Shown piece after piece: positions 1 through 5,324 of a DNA stretch of 5,876 nt (the stretch's first letter is position 1; the number at the start of each line of letters is the position of its first letter). This stretch comes from an uncultured Campylobacter sp. (lineage in GTDB: Bacteria > Campylobacterota > Campylobacteria > Campylobacterales > Campylobacteraceae): the NCBI GenBank assembly GCA_900772495.1, contig CAAHEJ010000075.1, positions 1 to 5,876 on the forward strand, read 5' to 3'. The notes beneath the pieces were generated by a model. It was not told the origin of the DNA. It searched no databases and saw nothing but the letters and a program-made list of their open reading frames with translations. Position numbers and translations under genes: made by a program.

Positions 1-72
1 GAGATAAAGAAGGTTAAAGGCATAGGCGATAAGCTTTTTCAGCAAATCAAAAATGACATTGTGATAAGATAA
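1..72 (+). CDS. C-terminal end of a ComEA-like helix-hairpin-helix DNA-binding protein (5' truncated)
   Basis: The reading frame is open from base 1 and stops at TAA 70-72, giving the last 23 residues of a protein that starts outside the window. The visible segment contains KVKGIGDKLFQQIKNDI. The V-K-G-I-G-x-K core is the second half of a helix-hairpin-helix motif as found in ComEA-type proteins, which bind double-stranded DNA without sequence specificity through the backbone and serve in DNA uptake or related envelope or periplasmic roles. It resembles the short ComEA-like protein of Campylobacter (Cj0011c in C. jejuni), recalled from memory. The protein ends directly after this motif, as expected for the short one-domain members. 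The N-terminal signal peptide and first half of the motif cannot be seen. A stem-loop and a strong terminator follow, so this is the last gene of its transcript. Confidence 0.75.
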   Translation, partial: EIKKVKGIGDKLFQQIKNDIVIR

Positions 73-74
73 GG

Positions 75-111
75 TTCTTGCGCGAAAAGTGGCAAAATAA
101 GCGTGTAAGAA
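75..111 (+). other. Stem-loop just after the ComEA-like stop codon
   Basis: Bases 75-84 (ttcttgcgcg) pair with 102-111 (cgtgtaagaa) over 10 positions, two of them G-U wobbles, around a 17-base loop. It begins two bases after the stop codon. No T-run follows, so it is not a terminator by itself. It could protect the 3' end of the transcript or be chance. Confidence 0.3.
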
Positions 112-134
112 TGCAAAACTCTCGCCATACATAA

Positions 135-169
135 AAAAACTATAAATTTTTAAAAAATTTATAGTTTTT
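135..169. terminator. Strong AT-rich intrinsic terminator, probably bidirectional
   Basis: Bases 135-151 (aaaaactataaattttt) are the exact reverse complement of 153-169, giving a 17-bp perfect inverted repeat around one central base. The outer pairs are an A-run on the left and a T-run on the right, so on either strand the transcript ends in a run of U after a stable hairpin. It lies 62 bases after the stop of the ComEA-like gene and probably ends that transcript. It could also stop minus-strand transcripts coming from the HIT gene, since no nearer terminator is visible there. Confidence 0.8.
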
Positions 170-284
170 GGTTGAAAAGATAAATACGCGTTATCACTCG
201 TTTTGTCTTAAAAGGCTTTTCAATTTGTGAGTTTTTGATGGCTTTTTTGCTAAAAAGCGTTGATGAGTATAAATCTTATCAAAT

Positions 285-320
285 CGTCATTGCGAGCGAA
301 CCTTGTGAGTGTGGCAATCC
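285..320 (+). repeat. REP-like dispersed repeat motif (cgtcattgcgag...gtggcaatcc)
   Basis: Bases 285-296 (cgtcattgcgag) and 311-320 (gtggcaatcc) are the two conserved ends of a short intergenic palindrome I know from many unrelated bacterial genomes, where a typical copy reads cgtcattgcgagcgaa, a short variable middle, then gtggcaatcc. Here the middle is replaced by ccttgtgagt, which is also the left arm of a larger inverted repeat. The attgc / gcaat ends (289-293 and 314-318) can pair. It is non-coding. The family identity is recalled from memory and rests on the two end motifs. Confidence 0.5.
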
Positions 321-461
321 ATAAAGATAAAGGCAATACTTGAATTTATGAGTTGCAAGCAAATTTTGCTTGTGCTTTTTGTTTGCAATAACGAGCAAAA
401 TTGTCATATTTGTTCTTTTGCAACGACAAACAAAAGTCGCACTCGTGCCACGCACACAAGG
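301..461. repeat. 161-bp element bounded by imperfect 16-bp inverted repeats
   Basis: Bases 301-316 (ccttgtgagtgtggca) pair with 446-461 (tgccacgcacacaagg) over 16 positions with one mismatch and one G-U wobble. Inside are a second stem, 377-385 with 427-435 (9 bp, perfect), and a near-palindrome at 356-372 (caagcaaa, one base, tttgcttg). The inner half also contains two similar blocks reading ttgcaa or ttgcaataa followed by cga (near 383-394 and 418-426), suggesting an old tandem duplication. This is either a small palindromic or MITE-like repeat or the template of a structured RNA. No encoded protein is supported. Confidence 0.45.
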
Positions 462-550
462 AATAAATTAACGATTTTTGAAAAGAGCTATCAACTTTTA
501 TCATTATAAATTTTCGGCACAAATTGTTTGCTGTTTTTGATAAAATTTGC

Positions 551-922
551 TTAAATTTCGCTCATTCGTGCTTTTAAAAATTCCACAAATTCATCAAAAC
601 TTGCTAAATTCAGTTTTACACGCTTTCTTTGCGGCTTGCCCCACATACATTCGGGGAAAAACTCATCGTCCTTAAAACGCGCCATTATGTGAAAATGCAC
701 GCGTGGGACATAGTTAGCAAAGGACGCAATGTTGATTTTGTCAGGCTTGTAAAACTCTCTTAAAGCTCGCTCGCACAGCAGCACCACTCGCCAAAGCTCA
801 TTTTGCAGGCTACTAGGACAATCCGTTAGCTCTACAAATGGCTCTTTGGTGAAGATTTTGAGCCAAGGAATTTGCGCGTTTTCACGCTCGATAAAAAGAA
901 AATCGTTTTCAAAAATTTTCAT
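551..922 (-). CDS. HIT-family nucleotide hydrolase-like protein
   Basis: This 123-residue protein carries a HIT-domain signature near its middle: V-P-R-V-H-F-H-I-M-A-R-F at residues 72-83, with H76 and H78 as the second and third histidines of the triad. It belongs to the HIT subgroup with the form N-x-V-P-x-[LV]-H-x-H, followed by R-[FY]-K-x-D and, some residues on, P-x-x-x-W-G (here 90-95). In that subgroup, as recalled, the first histidine of the classic H-x-H-x-H motif is often Gln; here it is Arg74. HIT proteins hydrolyse or transfer nucleotides from substrates such as diadenosine polyphosphates or AMP adducts, using a histidine nucleophile. It should be cytosolic, as no signal peptide or membrane segment is seen. 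The ATG is supported by GGAG five bases upstream. It stands alone, divergent from phzF. The substrate cannot be told. Confidence 0.8.
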   Translation of the reverse strand: MKIFENDFLFIERENAQIPWLKIFTKEPFVELTDCPSSLQNELWRVVLLCERALREFYKPDKINIASFANYVPRVHFHIMARFKDDEFFPECMWGKPQRKRVKLNLASFDEFVEFLKARMSEI

Positions 923-957
923 CTTTGCTCCGTTTATTTTAAGCTTAAAAACGCTAA

Positions 958-963
958 ATTTTA
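958..963 (-). promoter_or_regulatory. Candidate -10 box for the HIT gene
   Basis: On the minus strand this reads TAAAAT, preceded by ttttttg, in the Campylobacter manner of an extended -10 with a T-rich upstream stretch and no clear -35. It lies 35 bases before the HIT start codon. A second TAAAAT on the same strand at 989-994 is an equally simple match, so the choice is uncertain. Confidence 0.3.
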
Positions 964-1040
964 CAAAAATTTTTTCAAATTTTGATGAATTTTAGCCGAA
1001 AATTCACAAAAATTTGAGTGATGGTGTCAAATTTTTGTTG

Positions 1041-1046
1041 TATAAT
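1041..1046 (+). promoter_or_regulatory. Candidate -10 box (perfect TATAAT), distal promoter upstream of phzF
   Basis: A perfect TATAAT preceded by atttttgttg matches the epsilonproteobacterial sigma-70 pattern. Transcription would start near 1053, giving a leader of about 110 bases if it reads into phzF. It may be a second phzF promoter. A short untranslated RNA is possible, but nothing else supports one. Confidence 0.45.
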
Positions 1047-1133
1047 TTCAAAAAGCCAAAATCACTCTCTTGAACACGAGCTTTTACCCAAAACGGTTAT
1101 AAAAATTTTTGAGTAAAATTTAACAAAAACCGC

Positions 1134-1139
1134 TACAAT
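1134..1139 (+). promoter_or_regulatory. Candidate -10 box proximal to phzF
   Basis: TACAAT preceded by CGC, giving cgctacaat at 1131-1139. The same nine bases occur on the minus strand in front of rbfA (5339-5331). Transcription would begin near 1146, leaving a leader of about 16 bases that contains the ribosome site aagg at 1152-1155, six bases before the phzF ATG. Confidence 0.5.
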
Positions 1140-1161
1140 ATCAAAAACAAAAAGGCTGGCA

Positions 1162-2070
1162 ATGAAAAGCTACAAAGTCTATCAAATCGACTCTTTCACA
1201 AGGACGAAATTTCGCGGAAATCCCGCTGGTGTTGTCCCAAACGCTGATGGGTTAAGCACGGCGCAAATGCAGCAAATCGCAAGAGAGCTTAACAACCCAG
1301 AAACCGCTTTTATCTTTGCGCCTCCAAAGGGCGCAGATTACGATGCCCAGGTGCGCTTTTTTACCCCAAACACAGAAGTGCCGCTGTGCGGACACGCTGC
1401 CATAGCAGCACATTATGTGCGCGCTATACTTGGCGAACACTCAGCAGGGCGGGCTTTGCAAAAGACAAAGGCGGGGATTTTAGCTGTGGATACGCTTAAA
1501 CAAAACGGCGATTTTGCCATACAAATGACACAAGCAAGCCCGCAAATTCAGCCTCCGCTTGATGAAACGCTCACCCAACAAATCATCAAGGCTTTAAGGA
1601 TAAAGGCTTGCGATTTACGAGCTGATTGCCCTGTGTGCGTGGCTTCTACTGGGCATAGTAAGGTAATGGTAGGCATAAAAGATTTAAATTTACTCCACTC
1701 GCTCGCCCCAAATATGAGCGCATTAGCAAGCCTGAGCACACAGCTTTCGTGCAATGGCTTTTTCGTCTTTACACTTGATGAAAATGATGAATTTTTAGCG
1801 CACGGCAGAATGTTTGCCCCAGCTGTTGGTGTCAACGAATACCCTATAACGGGCAGTGCAAATGATGCTTTGGGGGCGTATTTGGTGCATTATGGGCTTT
1901 TTAAACACTTGCAAAATGGGGGCGAGTTTAGCTTTTTTGCCAAACAAGGCGAGGCGATAGGGCGCGAGGGGCAAATGCAAGTACGCGTAAGCGTTCTAAA
2001 CTCAAAGCCTGTTTTGGTGCAAATCATCGGCGAAGCTGTGGTAGCGTTTGAAACCGAGCTTGTTTTATGA
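1162..2070 (+). CDS. PhzF-family isomerase/epimerase (YddE-like)
   Basis: The 302-residue protein matches the PhzF family over its full length and closely resembles E. coli YddE (about 297 residues, from memory). Recognisable blocks are F-R-G-N-P-A-G-V-V (17-25), N-P-E-T-A-F (45-50) with the expected catalytic E47, F-F-T-P-N-x-E-V-P-L-C-G-H-A (66-79) with H78, A-S-T-G-H-S-K-V-M (161-169), and P-I-T-G-S-A-N (228-234). The family folds as two diaminopimelate-epimerase-like halves. PhzF itself isomerises dihydro-hydroxyanthranilate in phenazine synthesis, but no phenazine genes are here and the YddE branch has no firm substrate. It should be cytosolic. One oddity is that the usual E-D-P before the glycine-rich loop reads E-Y-P, placing Tyr227 where PhzF has an active-site Asp. 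ATG 1162 has aagg six bases upstream and a good -10 before it. Confidence 0.93.
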   Translation: MKSYKVYQIDSFTRTKFRGNPAGVVPNADGLSTAQMQQIARELNNPETAFIFAPPKGADYDAQVRFFTPNTEVPLCGHAAIAAHYVRAILGEHSAGRALQKTKAGILAVDTLKQNGDFAIQMTQASPQIQPPLDETLTQQIIKALRIKACDLRADCPVCVASTGHSKVMVGIKDLNLLHSLAPNMSALASLSTQLSCNGFFVFTLDENDEFLAHGRMFAPAVGVNEYPITGSANDALGAYLVHYGLFKHLQNGGEFSFFAKQGEAIGREGQMQVRVSVLNSKPVLVQIIGEAVVAFETELVL

Positions 2071-2168
2071 ATGTGAGTTTAGCGATGGCGTTTGCAAGCG
2101 ACAAGCATTTTGCCTTAATGGTAATGCGATTTGTTGCTTACAAAAATAAATGTGAATTTTTGCATTAA
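2067..2168 (+). CDS. Possible 33-residue ORF overlapping the phzF stop codon
   Basis: An ATG at 2067 overlaps the phzF TGA in the ATGA arrangement that often marks translational coupling, and the frame runs 33 codons to TAA at 2166-2168. The N-terminal part reads MNVSLAMAFASDKHFAL. The run F-A-S-D-x-x-[FY]-A, followed some 17 residues later by C-E-F, is faintly like the start of family 8 glycosyltransferases (typically S-D-x-N-Y-A), so it could be a relic of such a gene. The match is too short to trust. There is no ribosome site, and a bulged stem-loop lies within it. It may well be chance. Confidence 0.15.
   Translation: MNVSLAMAFASDKHFALMVMRFVAYKNKCEFLH
2097..2138 (+). other. Bulged stem-loop between phzF and terC
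   Basis: Bases 2097-2109 (agcgacaagcatt) pair with 2123-2138 (aatgcgatttgttgct) in a 13-bp stem containing one G-U wobble and a 3-base bulge (2128-2130), closing a 13-base loop. It starts 26 bases after the phzF stop. No T-run follows, so it is a poor intrinsic terminator, but it is the only structure between phzF and terC that could define the phzF 3' end. Confidence 0.35.
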
Positions 2169-2192
2169 ATTTAGAGTAAAAAAGGGAAAAGA

Positions 2193-2933
2193 ATGTTTGA
2201 ATGGATTTTTAGTATAGATGCGTGGCTCACTTTAGCGACACTTACAGCACTTGAAATCGTGCTTGGCGTTGATAATATCATAATGCTTGCCGTTTTGGTG
2301 GCAAAACTGCCCGCTCATCAAAGGGACAAAGCCCGCTATCTTGGGCTTGGGCTTGCTATGTTTGCCCGCATTGCTTTGCTTTTTTCGCTTTTTTTGATTA
2401 TGAAGCTTACTGCACCGCTTTTTACGCTACCCTTGCCTGAATTTTTGCCCCAAAATTCAGGCGAAATTTCGGGTAGGGATTTGGTGCTGTTTTTTGGCGG
2501 GCTTTTTTTGGTAGTAAAGCCTATATTTGAGATAAAAGAACAAGTTTGTGGCGTGCAAGATGATGAAAAAAGTGGCTTTACAAGCAATGTTTTTTGGCTC
2601 ATCATCGCTCAAATCATCTTTTTAGACATAGTTTTTTCGCTAGATAGCGTTATCACAGCCGTTGGCATAGCTCAAAATTTACCCATAATGGTTCTAGCCA
2701 TTGTCATAGCGGTGCTTGTAATGCTTTTTGCCAGCAAGCCCATAGCGGACTTTGTCGAAAAATACCCCAGCATAAAGCTACTCGCGCTTGCGTTTTTGGT
2801 GCTTGTGGGGCTTGTTTTGATGGCTGAAAGCATAGATTTACACATTTCAAAGGCTTATATTTATGTGGCTATGGCATTTTCGCTCATCGTAGAATGCCTA
2901 AATATCATCGCCAGAAAAAACTCAACTCAATAA
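2193..2933 (+). CDS. TerC-family integral membrane protein, probable metal (manganese) exporter
   Basis: The 246-residue, strongly hydrophobic protein has about seven membrane segments (roughly 11-31, 46-69, 96-113, 132-156, 161-181, 194-212, 219-238). It shows the two TerC hallmarks: A-L-E-I-V-L-G-V-D-N-I-I (19-30, with E21 and D27 inside a membrane helix) and F-L-D-I-V-F-S-L-D-S-V (143-153, with D145 and D151). In characterised relatives (Alx, YkoY, MeeF/MeeY) these acidic residues belong to a route for exporting Mn2+. The tellurite name is historical, and no other ter genes are near. There are no C-terminal CBS domains, so it is the short form. ATG 2193 has aaggg (2182-2186) six bases upstream. 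The upstream gap has no clear -10, so it may share the phzF transcript. Its stop lies two bases from the convergent gene's stop. Confidence 0.92.
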   Translation: MFEWIFSIDAWLTLATLTALEIVLGVDNIIMLAVLVAKLPAHQRDKARYLGLGLAMFARIALLFSLFLIMKLTAPLFTLPLPEFLPQNSGEISGRDLVLFFGGLFLVVKPIFEIKEQVCGVQDDEKSGFTSNVFWLIIAQIIFLDIVFSLDSVITAVGIAQNLPIMVLAIVIAVLVMLFASKPIADFVEKYPSIKLLALAFLVLVGLVLMAESIDLHISKAYIYVAMAFSLIVECLNIIARKNSTQ

Positions 2934-2935
2934 AT

Positions 2936-3433
2936 TTACCCTGTTTTGTGGGTGTAGTTGATGAAATCTTCCTTGCTCAAAGTGCTTAAAATGCGGATTT
3001 GCTTTTTAAGCAAGCCAAAATTGATAAGCGAGATGACAAAACCGAGCAAAAAGAGCATAAAAAACGCTATATCCACGCCCAAAAAGCCATTTTTCACGCA
3101 AAATACTCCAAAAACAGCACTTGCACAAAAAAGAAGTAAAGAAAAAACGATATGGCGTAGTTTAGCTTCTTTAAAATTATCTAAATTTTGCGTAAAATTA
3201 CGAAATAAGATGATTTTACGCTTTAAAATGGTAATTACAAGCTCATCGCCCTTGCTGAAAAGCTCATTATTTAAGGCAGTATAGTTAAAAATTTCTTGTT
3301 TAGCTTGTGAATTTAAGCTGTTTAGCTCATAAATGCTGTATTTACCACTTTTTTTCACATTAACTTCATCAAGGCACAAAAACCTCAAATCACACCTTGC
3401 ATACAAAAACGGCTCAAAGCTCATAAATGCCAT
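2936..3433 (-). CDS. Uncharacterised two-TM membrane protein downstream of ribD
   Basis: I do not recognise a functional family for this 165-residue protein. Its first 90 residues look soluble and mixed in charge, with the start F-E-P-F-L-Y-A-R-C-D-L and a basic patch at 71-78 (KRKIILFR). Two hydrophobic segments follow (about 94-113 and 119-142), then a short charged tail. Both termini are probably on the same side, likely the cytoplasm given the basic residues before segment 1 and after segment 2. There is no signal peptide. It starts inside the end of ribD (20-base overlap) with a very strong ribosome site, so it is coupled to ribD. From memory, C. jejuni has a similar membrane protein (Cj1623) after ribD, which suggests a conserved pair. 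A role in flavin synthesis or transport would only be a guess from position. An ATG three codons in (3424) is a weaker alternative start. Confidence 0.75.
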   Translation of the reverse strand: MAFMSFEPFLYARCDLRFLCLDEVNVKKSGKYSIYELNSLNSQAKQEIFNYTALNNELFSKGDELVITILKRKIILFRNFTQNLDNFKEAKLRHIVFSLLLFCASAVFGVFCVKNGFLGVDIAFFMLFLLGFVISLINFGLLKKQIRILSTLSKEDFINYTHKTG

Positions 3434-4397
3434 AGCTATCCTCCCCTAAAACGCCCCTAAAAAGTGGCTTAAATTCAGCCTCCACTCGCACATTTTGACT
3501 TGCCTTAAAATGAGCGTTGCTGAAAATCAAAAAAGCGTCCATTTCGTCCTTAAATTCACGCAAAAAATTCTCCCCGCCCTCAAACATTATGAATTTCGCC
3601 TGCTTTGGAATTTCGCTGTAAATTCGGCGGTTTGGCACACTAAAAAGCGGGGCTGTCTTGTCAAATTCATCTAAATTTCGCCTTGAAAGCACGCAAATGT
3701 CAGGTGCTTTGCCTCCAACAAGCCTTGCATCAAGTGTGGGGCGGTCTGTGCGAACGCTTTGTCCGCCGATAACGAGCAAATCAATCTTTGAGCGGATTTT
3801 ATGCGTGTAAATGTCGCTTTCGCGCTTTGTTATCTTACCAAATGCCGAGCCATTAAGCGTTAAGGCAAGTTTAAAAAGCTTGTAAGGCTCATTTTTCTGC
3901 CACTTCAAAAAGGGCTTTATCAAATTTTGCCCCGCCACTTCGCAAAGCCCAAATTCAAGCTCAACGCCATTTTGCCGCAAAAACTCACCCCCGCCACGCG
4001 CCTTGTCGCTGGTATCTGCTACGCTCACAAAGACTTTTTTAAAGCCAAGCTCGCTCAAAATGCGCGCACAAGGCGGTGTCTTGCCAAAATGCGCGCAAGG
4101 TTCAAGGCTCACAAAGGCTACTGCGCCTTTAAGGGCGTTGTCGTGGTGCTTTAAGATAAAATTATATGCTAAATTTGGCTCATCGGGCAGGGTTAAATTC
4201 GGCTTTAACTCTTGCAAAGCCTGCGCTACAGCGTTGAGTTCAGCGTGAGCCTCTCCTGCGCCCTTGTGCGCGCCTATGCTTAAAATGCGCCCATTTTTAT
4301 CTACGATGACACAGCCAACAGCTGGGTTTTCATAGGTGAGAAACTGGTATTTCCACGCCTCATCAATGGCTAAATTCATATAAAATTCAGGCTTCAT
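3414..4397 (-). CDS. ribD: RibD, bifunctional riboflavin-biosynthesis deaminase/reductase
   Basis: RibD carries out two successive steps of riboflavin synthesis in the cytosol: deamination of the pyrimidine product of GTP cyclohydrolase II, then NADPH-dependent reduction of its ribose side chain. The 327-residue protein has both domains. The N-terminal deaminase shows N-P-A-V-G (24-28), the zinc and catalytic motif H-A-E (51-53), and L-E-P-C-A-H-F-G-K-T-P-P-C (98-110) with zinc ligands C101 and C110. The C-terminal reductase (about 170-327) shows G-G-Q-S-V-R-T-D-R-P-T-L-D-A-R (211-225) and F-E-G-G (272-275). The H-A-E to P-C gap is longer than in E. coli-type RibD, with extra residues at about 65-90. 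ATG 4397 is preceded by a weak gga. It follows rimP by 29 bases and overlaps the next gene by 20. No FMN riboswitch is visible. Confidence 0.96.
   Translation of the reverse strand: MKPEFYMNLAIDEAWKYQFLTYENPAVGCVIVDKNGRILSIGAHKGAGEAHAELNAVAQALQELKPNLTLPDEPNLAYNFILKHHDNALKGAVAFVSLEPCAHFGKTPPCARILSELGFKKVFVSVADTSDKARGGGEFLRQNGVELEFGLCEVAGQNLIKPFLKWQKNEPYKLFKLALTLNGSAFGKITKRESDIYTHKIRSKIDLLVIGGQSVRTDRPTLDARLVGGKAPDICVLSRRNLDEFDKTAPLFSVPNRRIYSEIPKQAKFIMFEGGENFLREFKDEMDAFLIFSNAHFKASQNVRVEAEFKPLFRGVLGEDSYGIYEL
3439..3447 (-). promoter_or_regulatory. Strong ribosome binding site for the two-TM gene, inside ribD
   Basis: Read on the minus strand this is AGGGGAGGA, ending five bases before the ATG at 3433; its GGAGG core (3444-3440) is six bases away. 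It is much closer to the ideal Shine-Dalgarno sequence than any other start in the window, and it lies within the last codons of ribD (L-G-E-D). It decides the 3433 start over the in-frame ATG at 3424 and implies that the two-TM protein is made in quantity from the ribD mRNA. Confidence 0.8.
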
Positions 4398-4426
4398 TCA
4401 TTTTTTCCACGCAAAATTTCATAAAT

Positions 4427-4900
4427 TCACCACTCCACAAAGGTTTTTGCCTTTTTAATCTCGCTTAAATTCAGCTCTTTTTGCTCACCCTTTTCATCAC
4501 GCACAAAAATGCTTATATCGCTTGTTATGTCCTTTTCATCGGCATTTAGCCTGCTTTGAGCCTTTGAGATGCCTAAAATTTCGCCCACAATCTTGCTTTT
4601 ATCGCTCATCACAAAAACAGCCTTTTCGCCAACGCTTAACTCAAAGTGTTGTGGCTTAACAAGCCTTCGTTCAAGCCCTGGACTGCTTACTTCAAGCGAG
4701 TATTCGCCCGCGCAAGGTGGCTTGACATCAAGTATAGGCGATAAAATTTCGCTGAGTTTAGTGCACTCTTCTAAGCTCACACCACCTTTTTTAGCGATAT
4801 ACACGCGGTAGATTTTGCGCCCATTTTCGCTCACTAGTTCATCATCATAAAGGCTCACGCCCGCTTGCTCGCAAAGGGCTTTTAAGTCAAATTCAAGCAT
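4427..4900 (-). CDS. rimP: Ribosome maturation factor RimP
   Basis: RimP binds the free 30S subunit and helps assemble its head region (around S19 and S12) before translation starts. The 157-residue protein is close to the family's usual length of about 150. It carries the diagnostic block L-E-V-S-S-P-G-L-E-R-R-L at 69-80, at the end of the N-terminal alpha/beta domain, with an SH3-like C-terminal domain after it (about 87-157). The N-terminal part has a typical segment of basic and hydrophobic residues (R-K-I-Y-R-V-Y-I, 28-35). ATG 4900 has aaagg seven bases upstream. It lies 47 bases after rbfA and 29 before ribD, all on the same strand, so the three are probably one transcript; no terminator or good promoter is visible between them. 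Confidence 0.95.
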   Translation of the reverse strand: MLEFDLKALCEQAGVSLYDDELVSENGRKIYRVYIAKKGGVSLEECTKLSEILSPILDVKPPCAGEYSLEVSSPGLERRLVKPQHFELSVGEKAVFVMSDKSKIVGEILGISKAQSRLNADEKDITSDISIFVRDEKGEQKELNLSEIKKAKTFVEW

Positions 4901-4947
4901 TACTTTGCCTTTGAAAATGCGCTAAATTTGCGTGGCAAAAGGCTATT

Positions 4948-5313
4948 TTAGGCATTTTTTTCCTTGTGGATTTTCTCAAAAAGCTCATCGATATGGTTTT
5001 GATAATCAAGCCGTTCGTCAAATTTAAAGTGAAATTTAGGGCAGCGATACCAGCCTTGCTCGCCCATACAGTAGTTTTGCAAGGCGTTTGCGGCTTTTTG
5101 TAGCTTAGCCAAAATCAACTCCTGCTCGTGCGCGTTAAAAAACATTTTATCCACGAAAACAAAGGCATCATAACGCCCTTTTTTGCACTCCACATCGGTG
5201 ATACAAAGGTTTTTTAACACTTCATCATCAAGGTTTGCCAAAGCTTCGGGGATAAGCTCTTTTAAAATGCTCTGCGTGCGTAGCTGCTTTATCTGGCTTT
5301 CATTTTTCATCAT
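4948..5313 (-). CDS. rbfA: Ribosome-binding factor A (RbfA)
   Basis: RbfA is a small KH-type RNA-binding protein that acts late in 30S maturation, at the 5' end helix of 16S rRNA, and matters at low temperature. The 121-residue protein fits the family length. Visible family features are I-T-D-V-E-C-K-K-G-R-Y-D-A (38-50), the strand of the KH fold, and the C-terminal P-K-F-H-F-K-F-D-E...N-H-I-D-E-L-F-E-K-I (92-115), matching the usual P-x-L-x-F-x-x-D ... I-D-x-L-L pattern. Two ATG codons occur in tandem: 5313 is four bases from the aagg ribosome site and 5310 seven bases, so 5310 (120 residues) may be the real start. rimP follows. A promoter with a dyad lies just upstream, and infB, the common neighbour, is not adjacent. 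Confidence 0.93.
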   Translation of the reverse strand: MMKNESQIKQLRTQSILKELIPEALANLDDEVLKNLCITDVECKKGRYDAFVFVDKMFFNAHEQELILAKLQKAANALQNYCMGEQGWYRCPKFHFKFDERLDYQNHIDELFEKIHKEKNA

Positions 5314-5324
5314 CTTACCTTTTG

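Larger units (their letters stand above)
170..550. other. Gene-poor intergenic region rich in dyads
   Basis: I see no convincing gene on either strand here. One plus-strand frame is open from 309 to 509 (66 codons), but it has no ribosome site, starts inside a repeat motif and has an unremarkable composition. The stretch holds a small hairpin at 241-258 (gcttttt / aaaaagc, 4-base loop), an 8-bp inverted repeat pairing 172-179 with 216-223, a REP-like motif (285-320) and the inverted-repeat element at 301-461. After 461 it is plain AT-rich DNA up to the HIT stop codon, with no obvious terminator. Confidence 0.6.

Noticed and set aside
172..223. 8-bp inverted repeat ttgaaaag / cttttcaa
   Set aside because: The 36-base loop and low-complexity arms are expected by chance in AT-rich DNA.
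309..509. 66-codon open frame on the plus strand starting in the REP-like motif
   Set aside because: No ribosome site, starts inside a repeat, overlaps the inverted-repeat element and has no recognisable domain; likely the spurious frame such repeats often produce.
170..550. CRISPR array, tRNA or rRNA in the gene-poor region
   Set aside because: No regularly spaced repeats, no cloverleaf ending in a CCA-compatible stem, and no rRNA-like conserved blocks were seen; the repeats present are inverted and irregular.
1548..1835. Minus-strand open frame within phzF, and similar antisense frames at 1252-1440 and 1795-1980
   Set aside because: All are opposite a full-length, clearly conserved PhzF-family protein and show no family features of their own.
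2958..3284. 108-codon plus-strand frame opposite the two-TM gene
   Set aside because: It lies wholly antisense to a gene with a strong ribosome site and sensible membrane topology; its lysine- and serine-rich translation looks like a mirror of the real gene.
3927..4248. Two overlapping plus-strand frames opposite ribD
   Set aside because: Antisense shadows of the ribD deaminase and linker region, whose motifs are intact on the minus strand.
4399..4401. An ATG four bases upstream of the chosen ribD start
   Set aside because: It is out of frame and reaches a stop within five codons; the ATG at 4397 leads into the conserved RibD N-terminus.
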